DNA from: Mesostigma viride
Taxonomy: Eukaryota > Streptophyta > Mesostigmatophyceae > Mesostigmatales > Mesostigmataceae
Direction of reading: 5' to 3'
Assembly: GCA_009746045.1 (NCBI GenBank)
Contig: RPFO01000436.1
Coordinates: 492,501-545,000, forward strand
Length of the DNA stretch: 52,500 nucleotides
Below, piece after piece: positions 50,867 through 52,500 of the stretch. A model generated the notes under the pieces. It saw only the letters and a program-made list of their open reading frames with translations. It had not been told where the DNA came from and did not search any database. Both the position numbers and the translations under genes were made by a program. How positions within the stretch are numbered: position 1 is the stretch's first letter; every line of letters begins with the position of its first letter.

Positions 50867-51500
50867 ACACACAGTCTTACCAGTCTATTCTATCTATTCT
50901 AAGTAGAGGGGCCGGACCCTAGCGGTCGATCGCGCCGGGCATGCTTCCCTCGCCGGTAGCAAATTCGCTTCTTCCCCACAGCAGGGGGGTCGTCATCTTC
51001 TACTACTTGGGCCCATTTGGCCTTGTCCCGTGCATCTTTTTCCAATTCACGGAGAGGCCTAGCTAGCCCCCCCGTATCTTCTATCAGTTGCTCTTTGTTA
51101 ATGTGAGGGCCTTGCGGCGTCAAGCCTCACTGGGTCCGTCCCATGTGAGGAGGTGCCTGCCCTGCTGGGCAGGCCGCAGCCCTGCGGATGGGCCACAAGA
51201 GGTGTCTACCTGGTTGGTGCGAGCTAAGTGCCTTCCTAGTTGCAATCTGCGCTGCTTGATGGTGCTAGTGATAAGTGGCATGCCCAACTACAGGTCCTCC
51301 TTGCGAACATGGGCAGCATATCCCACACGAAAGATTGACTGCAGCATATTGGTGACCGCGCCGTCCAGCTTTTTCTCGATACGTCCACGTCTCGGCGCCA
51401 TACGTCAGAACCGGGAGGACCAGGACCTTGAACAGGTCCTGCTTCTCGCGCTTGCCCAGGGGCATGCGCCAGAGGCGGGCTTTATATTGGCGGAGTGCGT
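50867..51500 (-). pseudogene. 5'-truncated L1-like element: end of ORF2
   Basis: On the minus strand the frames at 51465-51265 (KQDLFKVLVLPVLTYGAETW) and 51123-50899 ([20 protein letters not shown]) match the C-terminal part of ORF2 at 41.9-42.6 kb, with frame breaks. The end of its 3' region (hairpin and tail) is missing at this edge because (TCCA)n and copy 3 follow. Confidence 0.75.
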
Positions 51501-51504
51501 GAGA

Positions 51505-51528
51505 CTATCAAGGAGACAACCAGGAGAC
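51505..51528 (-). mobile_element. Penelope-like terminal fragment
   Basis: CTATCAAGGAGACAACCAGG resembles the family end TATCAAAGAGACAACC. No body is attached. The neighbouring GAGACTATCAAGGAGACAAC is partly duplicated. Confidence 0.5.
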
Positions 51529-51994
51529 TATGGTGGTCGATGTCGGCCTCGTAGCTGGGGAGTAGCCCAGCAGCCTAACACGCTTTTACATAACCTATGA
51601 AACAACTGATGTTTATCACATGTAAGCTGCCATTGCTAGTGACCGCACCCAGTTAATAAAAATATAGCACAAAAAACATGGAAAAAACAAACTCATGCAC
51701 TGATCATAGCTCGTGTCTATAACAAACAAAATCAACAGGGGAGGCCCTCACCATTCTTTGAGGTTTCTTGTAGTTATAAGTAAGGTGTACGGGCCTGTGC
51801 CCACATCTGGACATCAGCGTTTGACCGACACATGCACACGTGCTCGCATGGCAAGGATCCAACGTCAGAGAAGGCCTGTGCTCTACAGTAGAGAGTGCCA
51901 GTCCTGGGAAAGACCATCCTGTGTCGTCACCGCCTTTCTCCGAAAAGACATGAGCCCCAAGCGCCAAGGGTCACGACCCTTTTCATTATCCATT
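51529..51994. other. Probable 3' flank of the minus-strand gene at the right edge
   Basis: AT-rich DNA with no gene seen. It lies downstream of the stop codon at 51995 and may hold the 3' untranslated region. Confidence 0.35.
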
Positions 51995-52216
51995 TCATTC
52001 TTTGTCCTTGGGCTTTTCATCACCCGCCGGCCCCTTGCCAGCCCTCATCTCCTTATCCGCCCCCTCGTCCGCCTTGCTGGCATCCTCCGGCCCACTCGTA
52101 TCCATGTCCGTGGGACCCTGCCCGCTGGCTGCATGCCCCTGGGAGGCCCCCTGTCCCGGCCCTTGCCCCTGCCCCTGGGTGGCCGTGGCTGGGCCACTAG
52201 CCTGCCCGGACCCCGC
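51995..52216 (-). CDS. Probable last exon of a gene extending right of the window
   Basis: On the minus strand an AG acceptor (CAAGACCAG) at 52217 opens a phase-0 frame of 73 codons plus stop: AGSGQASGPATATQGQGQG, then acidic and Lys-rich sequence (GPTDMDTSGPEDASKADEGA ... GDEKPKDKE). This reads as the hydrophilic C-terminal tail of a protein. I do not recognise it; tails of this type occur in proteasome subunits and chaperone cofactors, but nothing here decides. The upstream side is repeat DNA ((CA)n and (CACC)n on this strand), which would lie in the intron. The frame is also open further upstream, so the acceptor is a choice, not a proof. Confidence 0.45.
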   Translation of the reverse strand, partial: AGSGQASGPATATQGQGQGPGQGASQGHAASGQGPTDMDTSGPEDASKADEGADKEMRAGKGPAGDEKPKDKE

Positions 52217-52264
52217 CTGGTCTTGGATTGCTTGCAAAAAAGAGACGGCGCTAAACCCATCTGT

Positions 52265-52500
52265 GTGCGTGGGCGCGTATGTGTGTTGTGGGTGTGTGTG
52301 TGCGTGCGTGCGTGCGTGCATGCGTGCATGCGTGCGTAGGTGCGTGGGTGGGTGGGTGGGTGGGTGGGTGGGTGGGTGGGTGGGTGGGTGGGTGGGTGGG
52401 TGGGTGGGTGGGTGGGTGGGTGGGTGGGTGGGTGGGTGGGTGGGTGGGTGGGTGGGTGGGTGGGTGGGTGGGTGGGTGGGTGGGTGGGTGGGTGGGTGGG
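52265..52500. repeat. (GT)n/(GCGT)n followed by (GGTG)n to the window edge
   Basis: GTGTGTGTGCGTGCGTGC (52285-52340) passes into at least 39 GGTG units that run off the window. Confidence 0.95.

Noticed and set aside
42868-50922. Met-Asp-Gly-Trp repeat proteins
   Set aside because: Translations of (GGAT)n in three equal frames; the arrays are junctions between retroelements.
52045-52329. Alternative minus frame rich in Arg/Pro at the right edge
   Set aside because: It overlaps the acidic-tail frame ending at 51995, which has a more protein-like composition and a clean acceptor and stop.

Overview
The window is nuclear DNA from a eukaryote with short GC-rich exons, GT-AG introns and very heavy simple-sequence DNA. 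A plant-type LOG-family gene, L1-like and Penelope-like retroelements and long glutamine runs fit a green alga best, perhaps a chlorophyte near the Chlamydomonadales. That assignment is an inference and is not certain.

Three protein genes can be assembled by following splice sites and reading phase. Gene 1 (+, 1006-4873, 5' exons outside the window) encodes a Ser/Gly-rich protein with a repeated R-R-S-V-S motif. Gene 2 (-, about 21377-9305) is a LOG-type phosphoribohydrolase (the 'lysine decarboxylase family' name is historical). It is cut into eight recognised exons, seven of them only 42-117 bp, and every junction keeps phase. Gene 3 (+, 29194-38281, eight exons, apparently complete) encodes a roughly 1585-residue polyglutamine protein with two conserved blocks; the second resembles an OST-HTH/LOTUS winged helix. 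A fourth gene probably contributes only its last exon (-, 52216-51995).

Region by region: 1-4.9 kb gene 1; 4.9-8.9 kb intergenic DNA with two Penelope-like fragments in a row; 9.3-21.4 kb the LOG gene, its introns filled with minisatellites and one pogo-like MITE; 21.9-23.7 kb a pure (TTG)n array; 25.0-26.9 kb a Penelope-like element with a reverse transcriptase; 29.2-38.3 kb the polyQ gene; 39.9-51.5 kb a train of L1-like elements, including ORF1-only copies, joined through (TGGA)n arrays, one of them split by a TTAA-flanked piggyBac-type insertion; 52.3 kb to the end a (GGTG)n array.

The most striking pattern is that many introns hold degenerate copies of their own neighbouring splice junction, including bases from the exon edge. 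In the LOG gene one such copy has grown into a ten-unit 45-bp array. I call these splice-junction echoes. They suggest that introns in this genome grow by tandem duplication across exon borders. The second strong pattern is the LINE train: each element ends in a small hairpin and a (TTAA)n tail, and the next element starts inside a (TCCA)n tract. Three reading-frame breaks in genes 1 and 3 all equal one missing base at homopolymer or CAG sites, so they may be sequence errors.
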